A stretch of 41,387 nt of DNA. Source: Candidatus Parcubacteria bacterium (GTDB lineage: Bacteria > Patescibacteriota > Minisyncoccia > JAHIHE01 > JAGLIN01). Shown one piece after another: positions 7,857 through 16,288 of the stretch. The notes beneath the pieces are model-generated. The model was not told the origin of the DNA. It made no database searches and saw nothing but the letters and a program-made list of their open reading frames with translations. Numbering within the stretch: position 1 is the stretch's first letter; each line of letters starts with the position of its first letter. The DNA lies in the NCBI GenBank assembly GCA_023140775.1, contig JAGLLA010000014.1:1-41387 (forward strand), read 5' to 3'. A program made the translations under genes and the position numbers.

Positions 7857-9689
7857 CTATTCTTCCACAAATGTCACGACATCTTGCCCTTCATGTAATC
7901 CGCTCGTAATCTCTAGATCAATATCCCCTCTCAAGCCAACCTCCACAAGAACTTCCCTCGCTTCGCCATCTTCAAGAATTTGCACATATTTCTGCCCACC
8001 TCTATCTTTCAGAGCCTGAAAAGGAATCAAAACCACATCATCCTTTCTGGCAGTCATAATATCGAGATTGGCAGTCATACCAGGTTTGATAATTTTTCCA
8101 TCACCAGCAAACATCGTGGTCAATTTATAATATATCACTCCTGAAATTTCTGTTTCGGCTGGATCAATACTGATAATTGTTCCTTCAAACTTTTCATCAG
8201 GACCAAGCGCATCGAATGTAATTTCAACAGTATCGTCTATTTTCACCTTTGAAATATCAACCTCGGAAATATTAGCTATGATCTCAAAATTCTCATCCGT
8301 AATCAAAGAAATGAAATTCACCGCAGAATTAACCGCCTCCCCTACTTCTCCGTTGATCACAGTTATGATCCCATCTCTCGGTGTATATAATATCGAATCA
8401 TCAATCTGATTTTGAATTACATCAACACTAGCTTGAGCTTCTTTAACTTGCGCCCGATATAATTGAAGATCAGATGAACTTGGATCTGCCATTTTGAATG
8501 CCAGCTGATCTTGAGCTTGCTTCAAAGATCCTTCCGCTAATTTGATTGTATTTTGAGCTGAATTTATTTTTGTATCAACTGCTGATTTTGTAGCAGACAA
8601 GGAATTATTTGCCACCAAAAGAGAGCTCTTGGCAGAATTCACAGTGGCTTCCGCATTATTAAGATTGGTTTGATTAGTCACTTTTTGAGTTGATATATTC
8701 TGCCCAGCTGTGGTAGTATTCGCTATTGCCGTATTCACACTTATTCTTGAAACCGAAATACTAGACTTCAAAGAATCAAGCTCTGCTTGCGAAAGTTGAG
8801 AAGATGTAATCGTTGACCCTAGAACATTTCCAGTGTCACCAAGAGTGTCTCTTGTGTCTTCCAGAGATGTTTTTGTCTTCAAAAGAGCTTCCTCAATATT
8901 CACAAAAGACCGATCACCTCTCATACTGTCAATAAAATCTTTTGCGTTATTATATGAGTTATCAGCTACAATCTTACTTTGAGATGAAAAATTTAGATAT
9001 TGTTTATTTAAAACGCTTAAAGTATCTTGCGCGTCTTCGTATTCTAGCGTAGTTTTGTTCGTATTCAAAGAATCAAATATCGTCAAAAGTGAGGAATTTA
9101 CGACATCCCAAGCATCGTCATAATCTTGATTCAGATTATTTTCATTTGCAATTCTTGTATTATCAAGACTTAAATTTGCATTGTCTAGAGTGACCTGCGC
9201 GCTATTCACAGAAGACTCCGCATTATCGATATCCCTTGTTCCACTTTTTTGCACATCATATAAATTTTGCCCAGCATTATCCAAGGAAATTTTGGCATTA
9301 TCAACTGACGTTTGAGAAATTTGCAAATCCTCAACAGTTGCTCCTGCCACAAGTTTATTATAATTTGCATTAGCCGCGCTCAAACTTGCCTTTGATCGAG
9401 CAAGTTGCGACTCTAACTGATTCGTATCCAACTTGGCAAGAATTGACTCACTTTCAACTTTGTCTCCGACCTTCACATTGATTTGCTCAATTTTTCCTGG
9501 ATTAACGAATCGCAAATCAAGTTTTGTGGCTGCTTCCACCGTTCCAGTGGCAGAAACCGTTTGCAAGACTGATCCCCTCTCGACTTTAGCAGTTGTATAT
9601 TTCACTTCCGGCTCTTTTGAAAAACCAAGAATCGCATAAACTATAACAATCAAAATCAAAACGATTATAATAATTTTCTTTTTTGTCAT
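7857..9689 (-). CDS. HlyD/MacA-like membrane fusion (adaptor) protein
   Basis: This 610-residue adaptor should connect the MacB-type transporter to the cell exterior. It has an N-terminal membrane anchor (IIIIVLILIVIVYAILGF), a first half-lipoyl motif with PGKIEQINVKVGDKVE near residue 70, and a very long alpha-helical hairpin of about 300 residues rich in N, S, A and D. A second half-lipoyl motif follows (LYTPRDGIITVINGEVGEAV), then beta-barrel and membrane-proximal domains (IKPGMTANLDI, VLIPFQALKD). Typical MacA proteins are about 370 residues, so the hairpin here is unusually long. It lies upstream of the ATPase on the same strand but is separated by the oppositely oriented Cys-rich gene. 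Confidence 0.9.
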   Translation of the reverse strand: MTKKKIIIIVLILIVIVYAILGFSKEPEVKYTTAKVERGSVLQTVSATGTVEAATKLDLRFVNPGKIEQINVKVGDKVESESILAKLDTNQLESQLARSKASLSAANANYNKLVAGATVEDLQISQTSVDNAKISLDNAGQNLYDVQKSGTRDIDNAESSVNSAQVTLDNANLSLDNTRIANENNLNQDYDDAWDVVNSSLLTIFDSLNTNKTTLEYEDAQDTLSVLNKQYLNFSSQSKIVADNSYNNAKDFIDSMRGDRSFVNIEEALLKTKTSLEDTRDTLGDTGNVLGSTITSSQLSQAELDSLKSSISVSRISVNTAIANTTTAGQNISTQKVTNQTNLNNAEATVNSAKSSLLVANNSLSATKSAVDTKINSAQNTIKLAEGSLKQAQDQLAFKMADPSSSDLQLYRAQVKEAQASVDVIQNQIDDSILYTPRDGIITVINGEVGEAVNSAVNFISLITDENFEIIANISEVDISKVKIDDTVEITFDALGPDEKFEGTIISIDPAETEISGVIYYKLTTMFAGDGKIIKPGMTANLDIMTARKDDVVLIPFQALKDRGGQKYVQILEDGEAREVLVEVGLRGDIDLEITSGLHEGQDVVTFVEE

Positions 9690-9720
9690 ATTAGTTTGCT
9701 TAATTTTTAGATTTAGATAT

Positions 9721-9830
9721 TATTCTACCCAGCTTCAGTTGAGGGTTTGCGATACTTTAGTATCTCAAGTTTTTGTAAAATGTATTCGAAGCTAAAGCTT
9801 CATAACCCTCGGCTAAAGCCGGGTAGAAAT
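9721..9830. repeat. Imperfect inverted repeat (REP/MITE-like), 110 bp
   Basis: Left arm 9722-9749 (ATTCTACCCAGCTTCAG, then TTGAGGGTTTG) pairs with right arm 9801-9829, whose complement reads TTCTACCCGGCTTTAGCC then GAGGGTTATG. The right arm also contains the short palindrome GGCTAAAGCC. The element sits in the gap upstream of the adaptor gene. No ORF lies inside. Confidence 0.65.
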
Positions 9831-9989
9831 CATCACTACAAATCCATTATACCGCCTCAGCAAAACCTTCACTAAGAACATACCCATTGAAATAGTTTTA
9901 TTTTATAAATTAACAAATCATACCTAGTCCATATCAAAGTCCTCTAATGAAAGACTCTAACAAATCGGGTTTGAGTCATAATCAGATCC

Positions 9990-10343
9990 CTATTCTCCAT
10001 TTCCACGATATAAGACAATCTTTTTTTCTGACTCCCAAACTCCATGAAGATTGCATTCTGCAATTGCCGAGACAACAGAATCTTTTTCAAGTTTGATTTT
10101 GAAATCTGCCTGCGCCTTTTTTTTATTTTTCAAAACCTGACATTCAAACTGCTTTCCGTTAATATTTAATCTGATACATCTTATAAAATGTTCATCAGTC
10201 ATGGGATGTGGCACCTCTCCAATTTTTACCTCAATGACAAATTCCTCTCCCGCTTTGATGAATTCTGAAAACAAGATCCACGGAAGATGTTTTTGCTCAA
10301 ACTCCGTCATCGCTTTTGGATTTTTTGCATGTTGTAATTTCAT
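9990..10343 (-). CDS. Superoxide reductase (desulfoferrodoxin/neelaredoxin type)
   Basis: This enzyme reduces superoxide to hydrogen peroxide at a mononuclear Fe(His)4Cys centre. The 117-residue protein matches the single-iron class without the N-terminal desulforedoxin domain. The ligand motifs are present: EQKHLPWI near residue 15-22 (Glu, Lys and first His), GEVPHPMTDEHFI (second and third His), and CNLHGVW near the C-terminus (Cys and last His). It implies an anaerobic or microaerobic life with oxygen exposure. It is transcribed alone from a promoter at 10403-10430; a regulator is not evident. Confidence 0.93.
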   Translation of the reverse strand: MKLQHAKNPKAMTEFEQKHLPWILFSEFIKAGEEFVIEVKIGEVPHPMTDEHFIRCIRLNINGKQFECQVLKNKKKAQADFKIKLEKDSVVSAIAECNLHGVWESEKKIVLYRGNGE

Positions 10344-10402
10344 ATTTTTGTTTCTTACAATGAATTAAACACTGTGAAAAATTAATACTTTTTCTTTTTT
10401 AT

Positions 10403-10430
10403 ATTATACTCCTTTTTGAATTTTCCACAA
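10403..10430 (-). promoter_or_regulatory. Sigma70-type promoter of the superoxide reductase gene
   Basis: On the minus strand there is TTGTGG (10425-10430), a 16-base spacer and a perfect TATAAT (10403-10408), about 60 bases before the start codon. Confidence 0.6.
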
Positions 10431-10497
10431 ACTTAAATCTTATCAAAAAAGTATTTAAGTGGAGAGTGCAAAGTGCAAGATATTTTGAAAGTATTAA

Positions 10498-10645
10498 ACG
10501 CAACTCAACATTAGAGTGTTGAATAAAGCGCTAGTAGAGTTTATTGGAGTGTTAAACGAAGCGATAGCGGAGTTTGACTAATATATCACATTATACCCAT
10601 TTTCAGCAAAACTCCAGTACATTGCGTTTTACACTCCTAGCTTTT
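10498..10645. repeat. Repeat cluster with two related ~30-bp units and an inverted arm
   Basis: GTGTTGAATAAAGCG-CTAGTAGAGTTT is followed by the related GTGTTAAACGAAGCG-ATAGCGGAGTTT. Further right, GCGTTTTACACTCC (about 10624-10637) is roughly the reverse complement of GGAGTGTTAAACG. The cluster holds no gene and fills most of the gap between the superoxide reductase gene and the next unit. Confidence 0.5.
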
Positions 10646-10649
10646 TCAA

Positions 10650-10672
10650 CAAAAAAACCATCATCAAGATGG
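10650..10672 (-). terminator. Terminator of the 129-aa gene
   Basis: CCATC (10658-10662) and GATGG (10668-10672) form a short hairpin with a 5-base loop. On the minus strand it is followed by seven T residues. Confidence 0.6.
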
Positions 10673-10766
10673 AAAAAGTTTCTCTATATTTTGACGAAAA
10701 AAAATAGAGGTTCAGAATTCTAAATTACTCGCTTATATTCACGAGAGAGCTAGAATTCCAAACCAG

Positions 10767-11156
10767 TTAGTAATATTGCTGACTTAATTTTTGAGCATCA
10801 ATTTTTTTTGCAATATTTTTTAGATTGAGAGCATATGCCCTGGCGGCAGAGAAATCACCATTAAACATAGCAGCATGTGTTGGCCATGATTCAGCAATTA
10901 CTTCCTGCCCTAACAAAGCTAGGAGATTTTTTTTTGCTGCAAGAAATCTTAGTCCTTCGTTATAACATTCCAAGAGATGCAATTCCTCTATTGTCATTTT
11001 TCGCGCATACTCTCCAACGAGGTCAAAGCTATCCTGTTGAATTAAAAATTTCAAACCATCGTAATATCCCATTTGCTCTAAAATATCTTCATCTGTTATT
11101 TCGCTAAGATCCTTACCAAGCAAAGGATACTTCGGTTCAATGCATGTTTGTATCAT
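10767..11156 (-). CDS. Hypothetical protein, 129 aa
   Basis: I do not recognise this protein. It starts MIQTCIEPKYPLLG, is predicted mostly helical, has two cysteines, and carries no signal peptide or membrane segment. The middle part (MTIEELHLLECYNEGLRFL) and the C-terminus (ALNLKNIAKKIDAQKLS) look like packed helices. It is a stand-alone unit with a good promoter (11228-11256), a ribosome-binding site AAGAGG 8 bases before ATG, and its own terminator. That full set of signals makes the gene real despite the lack of a family. Confidence 0.75.
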   Translation of the reverse strand: MIQTCIEPKYPLLGKDLSEITDEDILEQMGYYDGLKFLIQQDSFDLVGEYARKMTIEELHLLECYNEGLRFLAAKKNLLALLGQEVIAESWPTHAAMFNGDFSAARAYALNLKNIAKKIDAQKLSQQYY

Positions 11157-11227
11157 CTTTAATGCCTCTTTTTTCTTGCTATTTTATTTAATTAAGTCCG
11201 ACCCTTTTTTAAAAGTAGACTAAAACC

Positions 11228-11256
11228 AGTTTATCATAAATGACCATTATTGTCAA
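11228..11256 (-). promoter_or_regulatory. Sigma70-type promoter of the 129-aa gene
   Basis: On the minus strand there is a perfect TTGACA (11251-11256), a 17-base spacer, then TAAACT (11228-11233). Confidence 0.65.
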
Positions 11257-11472
11257 CCCTTGCTAAAAACACGTTAAACGAAACGAAAGATCACCGCAAT
11301 CATAAGCTCTTTATTCTACAAAAGAACTTAATTTTTTAAAAAAAATTACACAGCATTGCTCGTAACCAATGTTAGCTTGATAATATGCTTGTCAATTCAC
11401 CTCATTTTATGTAAAATTAGATCATATTATATATGTAGCTCATGCTTAATACTAAATACTTACTACTAAATT

Positions 11473-11640
11473 ATGTCAAAATCAAAATGGGGCAATTTTG
11501 CCTACAAAGGAAAACCAGATCCAATGAAAATCGCTAACCGAGTCATGTTCATTTTTGTCTTGATCCTTTTCATCGGCTTTGTTAAAGCTGGATTAAGAGA
11601 AGGATGGTTTGAACCTATCATAGACTTTATACTATATTAA
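11473..11640 (+). CDS. Small single-pass membrane protein, 55 aa
   Basis: ATG 11473-11475 to TAA 11638-11640 encodes a protein starting MSKSKWGNFAYKGKPDP. One transmembrane segment follows (VMFIFVLILFIGFV), then a C-terminal tail GWFEPIIDFILY. It is not recognised. It is flanked upstream by the AT-rich TTAATACTAAATACT repeat and downstream by a bidirectional terminator at 11821. There is no Shine-Dalgarno motif. Confidence 0.55.
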   Translation: MSKSKWGNFAYKGKPDPMKIANRVMFIFVLILFIGFVKAGLREGWFEPIIDFILY

Positions 11641-11667
11641 AAATAATTAGACAAAACCATCCGCATC

Positions 11668-11731
11668 TTGTGATTCTAGAGCCGTATAGTAAACCATTTC
11701 TTCTATGGTTCACCTAAGGTCAAAATCACAA
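11668..11731. repeat. Imperfect 64-bp inverted repeat
   Basis: TTGTGATT (11668-11675) pairs with AATCACAA (11724-11731), and AACCAT (11692-11697) pairs with ATGGTT (11705-11710). Partial pairing lies between. It could be a hairpin at the 3' end of the 55-aa gene transcript or a dispersed palindrome. Confidence 0.4.
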
Positions 11732-11820
11732 TATTCTACATCTCAAACTATCAACCAATATTTTATGATAATTCCCTCCGTATTTTTTTGATGAGATTAC
11801 AATGAAATCATTTTGATTAT

Positions 11821-11854
11821 CAAAAAACAGCAATATCTCAATTGCTGTTTTTTT
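11821..11854. terminator. Bidirectional terminator
   Basis: An 8-bp stem ACAGCAAT/ATTGCTGT (11827-11834 with 11841-11848) is flanked by A and T runs on both sides. It separates the plus-strand 55-aa gene from the convergent dnaK. Confidence 0.8.
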
Positions 11855-11932
11855 AAACCTCAGTCTTCTATAATTGAACTCGGACTTCAGATACCTGAAG
11901 TCCAACTTCGAAAGATCGTATACTTAAATCAG

Positions 11933-13879
<1,947 letters not shown>

Positions 13880-13963
13880 TTATTAACTTATTATTAAATC
13901 AAGTTTTGTACAGAAAGCCATTCTATTAATAGCTAACCCATTACAGGGACTGTCCTTATTTTT

Positions 13964-14036
13964 TGAAAAACTCTCCGCACGATAAAACTATTTTCATAAC
14001 TTTATCATTCGGAGGTCCGACGATTAGTCAGACTCC
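13964..14036 (-). promoter_or_regulatory. Attenuator-like terminator/antiterminator upstream of dnaK
   Basis: On the minus strand, bases 14014-14001 and 13986-13973 form a stem of about 14 bp with one mismatch (CTCCG..ATAAA with TTTAT..CGGAG), followed by TTTTT, a good intrinsic terminator. An alternative hairpin pairs 14036-14027 with 14021-14011 (GGAGTCTGAC with GTCGGACCTCC, one bulge). Both use bases 14011-14014, so they exclude each other. The stop codon of the 12-codon ORF lies in the 5' arm of the alternative hairpin. It may instead be a plain terminator ending the upstream hrcA-grpE transcript. Confidence 0.55.
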
Positions 14037-14066
14037 TATAGAAGGACTCCATTTTATTATATCCAT
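14028..14066 (-). CDS. Putative 12-aa leader peptide
   Basis: An ATG at 14064-14066 opens a 12-codon frame, MDIIKWSPSIGV, ending in TGA at 14028-14030. It is preceded by AAGGAGGTGATT, a near-perfect complement of the 16S rRNA 3' end and among the strongest ribosome-binding sites in the window. dnaK and grpE themselves have none. Position directly before mutually exclusive hairpins is typical of leader-peptide attenuation. No run of one regulatory amino acid is present, so the signal is unclear. Confidence 0.45.
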   Translation of the reverse strand: MDIIKWSPSIGV

Positions 14067-14127
14067 ATTAATCACCTCCTTTTTACTTAAAAATAAAAAA
14101 TATAGAATTTGATAATGGATTTTCTTA

Positions 14128-14295
14128 TTATTTACTACTTCCGCAGCCAGAATGACAACCACTGCATCCAGGACAACTGAAAAGCTCTTCTTCGTTTGTT
14201 TCCACCATTTTCTCATCGCAACAAACAGGAATTTTCTGATCGTCACCTTCTTCAATACTTCCGCATCCTTTTGCGCATTTGTATAGTTTTGACAT
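14128..14295 (-). CDS. Small cysteine-rich zinc-ribbon-like protein (55 aa) in the heat-shock cluster
   Basis: ATG 14293-14295 to TAA 14128-14130 encodes a protein starting MSKLYKCAKGCGS, with CC near the middle (PVCCDEKM) and ending SCPGCSGCHSGCGSSK. It has eight cysteines and one histidine in about 50 residues: C-x3-C, CC, and a C-x2-C-x2-C-x3-C cluster, suggesting one or two bound metal ions or a redox role. It lies between grpE and dnaK on the same strand, the position where dnaJ often sits. J-proteins carry Cys-rich zinc modules, but no J-domain is present here, so no equivalence is claimed. A longer frame overlapping it on the same strand is a shadow. Confidence 0.7.
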   Translation of the reverse strand: MSKLYKCAKGCGSIEEGDDQKIPVCCDEKMVETNEEELFSCPGCSGCHSGCGSSK

Positions 14296-14326
14296 ATTTT
14301 TTTATTACTTGATTAAATTATTTATT

Positions 14327-14400
14327 GGAGTTCAGGTTTCAACCTGTAATCCTTCGACAAGCTCAGGCTGAGATTAATTACATACTAAAGTCTTAACTCC
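14327..14400. repeat. Inverted repeat element with nested REP-like motif
   Basis: The ends GGAGTT (14327-14332) and AACTCC (14395-14400) are complementary. GGAGTTCAGGTTTCAACCTG at the left matches an element at 36732-36780. Inside lies CCTTCGACAAGCTCAGG, a short repeat I know from several unrelated bacterial genomes. It sits between grpE and the 55-aa gene. Confidence 0.6.
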
Positions 14401-14415
14401 AAAATTGATATTTTA

Positions 14416-14973
14416 TTATCTTGAGACTTCCTTATCATTTTCATCTTTTTGATTCTTTTTTGCGATCCGCACCTTGGCAGGCCTAATGATTTTCCCTGAC
14501 ATTTTATATCCCTTTTGAAGCTCAACGATCACAGTCCCTTCTTCTTTGTCAGATTCTTCCTCTCCGACTGATTCAAACAAGCTTGGATCAAATTTTTCTC
14601 CTAAAGATCTAATCTCCTCAACTCCAGCTTCTTTCAAAAAACCATCAAACTGCCCCTTTATACACAAGATACCCTTCACCCAATCTGAATCTTTCAAGTC
14701 TTCTGGCAAATAATTTGTAGCTAAAGCAAAACTATCAATTGTTGGCAGAAGATTCAAAATCATATCCTCATTAGCGTATTTTCGAAATTCACTCAAATGC
14801 TTTTCTTGTTCCTTCTTATAGTTTGCCATATCTGCCTGCGCTCTCTGCCAACCAATCAAATTTTCCTCAACTTGTTTTTTCAATTCTTCTACCTCTTTAA
14901 CCTCTTTGGCAATCTTCTTTGCAAAAGTCTTAGGTTTTTCTTTTTTGATCTTTTCTTTTTTTTCGTTTGACAT
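14416..14973 (-). CDS. grpE: GrpE nucleotide exchange factor
   Basis: GrpE releases ADP from DnaK. The 185-residue protein has a lysine-rich N-terminus, a long helix (VEELKKQVEENLIGWQRAQ), and the family signature running through ADMANYKKEQEK, LLPTIDSFALA and GVEEIRSLGEKFDPSLFESV. It ends with a beta domain (TVIVELQKGYKMSGKIIRPA, then KVRIAK). Length and order are normal. It follows hrcA on the same strand, but an oppositely oriented gene (15032-15262) lies between them. Confidence 0.96.
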   Translation of the reverse strand: MSNEKKEKIKKEKPKTFAKKIAKEVKEVEELKKQVEENLIGWQRAQADMANYKKEQEKHLSEFRKYANEDMILNLLPTIDSFALATNYLPEDLKDSDWVKGILCIKGQFDGFLKEAGVEEIRSLGEKFDPSLFESVGEEESDKEEGTVIVELQKGYKMSGKIIRPAKVRIAKKNQKDENDKEVSR

Positions 14974-14982
14974 ATTTTATAT

Positions 14983-15011
14983 TTTAACTAGTATTATATT
15001 AAATGTATAAT
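14983..15011 (+). promoter_or_regulatory. Putative promoter of the 76-aa membrane protein gene
   Basis: A perfect TATAAT (15006-15011) is preceded at 17 bases by a weak -35, TTTAAC (14983-14988). It lies immediately upstream of a strong ribosome-binding site and start codon. Confidence 0.5.
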
Positions 15012-15031
15012 CCTGAGGAGGAATAAATAAA

Positions 15032-15262
15032 ATGAAATATCTAAAATGTATATTGAAAAATTCAATCAAGCATAAACCAATCGCAACAATCTTTCTTCTG
15101 ATTGGGATATTACTATCTGTCATATCTTTTCCGGTGTATCTGATCTTCGGAATAAATACAAAGCTATTTTTTATGACTGGTGTCATAATTACTTCTATAG
15201 TAGCACTGACAAATCCAAAATTTAAAAAAGATATTATTGCCAAGATGAAAAGTGAATCATAA
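15032..15262 (+). CDS. Small membrane protein, 76 aa
   Basis: This protein is not recognised. It has a basic N-terminus (MKYLKCILKNSIKHKP), two hydrophobic segments (IATIFLLIGILLSVISFPVY and FFMTGVIITSIVAL), and a basic tail KFKKDIIAKMKSES. GAGGAGG lies 11 bases before the ATG and TATAAT a further 10 bases upstream. It is transcribed against the heat-shock genes that flank it, so any read-through from hrcA to grpE would make antisense RNA to it. An overlapping minus-strand frame of similar size has no ribosome-binding site and is rejected. Confidence 0.7.
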   Translation: MKYLKCILKNSIKHKPIATIFLLIGILLSVISFPVYLIFGINTKLFFMTGVIITSIVALTNPKFKKDIIAKMKSES

Positions 15263-15328
15263 AACTTTTCGTCTTTTTTTATTTTTTAAAAAAACGATTA
15301 AGCTCCTTATTTACAAGATGTAAACATT

Positions 15329-16081
15329 TTAAATCAAAGTCATCAAAATTATCATAGTCCCTCCACCACTTAGCAATTTTTTCAAATAATCAATCAGTGA
15401 TACATTGTGAGAATATTTCATTCTTTTTGGGCCGATAATTGCCAAGAGTCCTTCTTCACCACTTTCCAGAGTATATTTGGAGACAACCATACTACATTCA
15501 TCAACTGCGCAAATTGGATTTTCCTTTCCGATATAAACTTCGATCTCTGACTTATTCTCCAATTCCTTGGAAAGGGAATCAATACTTTCATCGATATAAT
15601 CGATCACTTCCGCAACCCTGCAAACACTATCTGAATTTTGAAATTCTGGTTTTGAAAAAAGTCTTTGCAGTCCAGCTTTATGAAAATCATCTGAACCAAT
15701 TGTGCCACTAACGGCAAGACTATCCGACATCTGAGAAAGCAATTTCGCTGTCGTTCGAGCCAGCATTCTGTTTTGAGATTTCAATTTCAACACTTCAACT
15801 TGCAATGACTTTTGCTCTTTTTGACTCAATTTCTTATCTTGCATCAATTCATCTACAAAATATCGGAATCCTTGATCGGTTGGAATTCTTCCTGCTGAAG
15901 TGTACGGCTGATATAAATAACCGTTATTTTCCAGTTCCCACATTTCCGCTCGAATCGTAGCCGAGCTCACATTCAAGCTGTATTTTTCAAATAACAACGC
16001 AGATCCAACAGGCACAGCAGAACCAACATATTCCTTGATAATTGCCGTCAAAATTTTCTCCTGCCTACTTTCCATGGTCAT
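15329..16081 (-). CDS. hrcA: Heat-inducible transcription repressor HrcA (short form)
   Basis: HrcA binds CIRCE operators and represses class I heat-shock genes. The N-terminal winged helix is clear: RQEKILTAIIKEYV, PVGSALLFEKY, SSATIRAEMWELENNGYL and QPYTSAGRIPTDQGFRYFVD. The C-terminus keeps the GPKRMKYSHNVSLIDYLKKL segment. At 250 residues it is much shorter than the usual 340 or so, mainly through loss in the central dimerisation/GAF-like part. A CIRCE element overlaps its own transcription start (16092-16118), so it is probably autoregulated. Start ATG 16079-16081; a second ATG lies two codons downstream. Confidence 0.94.
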   Translation of the reverse strand: MTMESRQEKILTAIIKEYVGSAVPVGSALLFEKYSLNVSSATIRAEMWELENNGYLYQPYTSAGRIPTDQGFRYFVDELMQDKKLSQKEQKSLQVEVLKLKSQNRMLARTTAKLLSQMSDSLAVSGTIGSDDFHKAGLQRLFSKPEFQNSDSVCRVAEVIDYIDESIDSLSKELENKSEIEVYIGKENPICAVDECSMVVSKYTLESGEEGLLAIIGPKRMKYSHNVSLIDYLKKLLSGGGTMIILMTLI

Positions 16082-16091
16082 GATATATCGA

Positions 16092-16118
16092 TTAGCACTT
16101 GCACTACGAGAGTGCTAA
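16092..16118 (-). promoter_or_regulatory. CIRCE operator (HrcA-binding site)
   Basis: TTAGCACTT, a 9-base spacer and GAGTGCTAA match the CIRCE consensus TTAGCACTC-N9-GAGTGCTAA with one mismatch. It lies between the promoter and the hrcA start. Confidence 0.97.
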
Positions 16119-16122
16119 TTTC

Positions 16123-16150
16123 ATTATACTATTTTTTCGAAATGCGTCAA
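16123..16150 (-). promoter_or_regulatory. Promoter of the hrcA heat-shock cluster
   Basis: On the minus strand there is TTGACG (16145-16150), a 16-base spacer and a perfect TATAAT (16123-16128), immediately followed by CIRCE. Confidence 0.85.
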
Positions 16151-16214
16151 GAGTACAAATTGATATAATTCTTATTTTTACCAAATCACCAGATTATATA
16201 CATAAAAATCTCTA

Positions 16215-16251
16215 GACAACAGTTGTCAAAAAACAAGAAAAACTGTATAAT
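16215..16251 (+). promoter_or_regulatory. corA promoter with overlapping palindrome
   Basis: TTGTCA (16223-16228), a 17-base spacer and a perfect TATAAT (16246-16251) form a strong promoter. The palindrome GACAAC-A-GTTGTC (16215-16227) overlaps the -35 box and could be a repressor site. It lies about 40 bases before the corA start. Confidence 0.7.
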
Positions 16252-16288
16252 TAAATTAATGATTTAAACTTAATTTTCAAACTAATTT

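Noticed and set aside
14028-14255. Minus-strand 75-codon frame overlapping the 55-aa Cys-rich gene
   Set aside because: It uses a different frame from the clearly patterned Cys-rich protein and has no recognisable features; only its last 12 codons follow a strong ribosome-binding site.
14977-15243. Minus-strand 88-codon frame opposite the 76-aa membrane protein
   Set aside because: It has no ribosome-binding site, while the plus-strand frame has both TATAAT and GAGGAGG in place.
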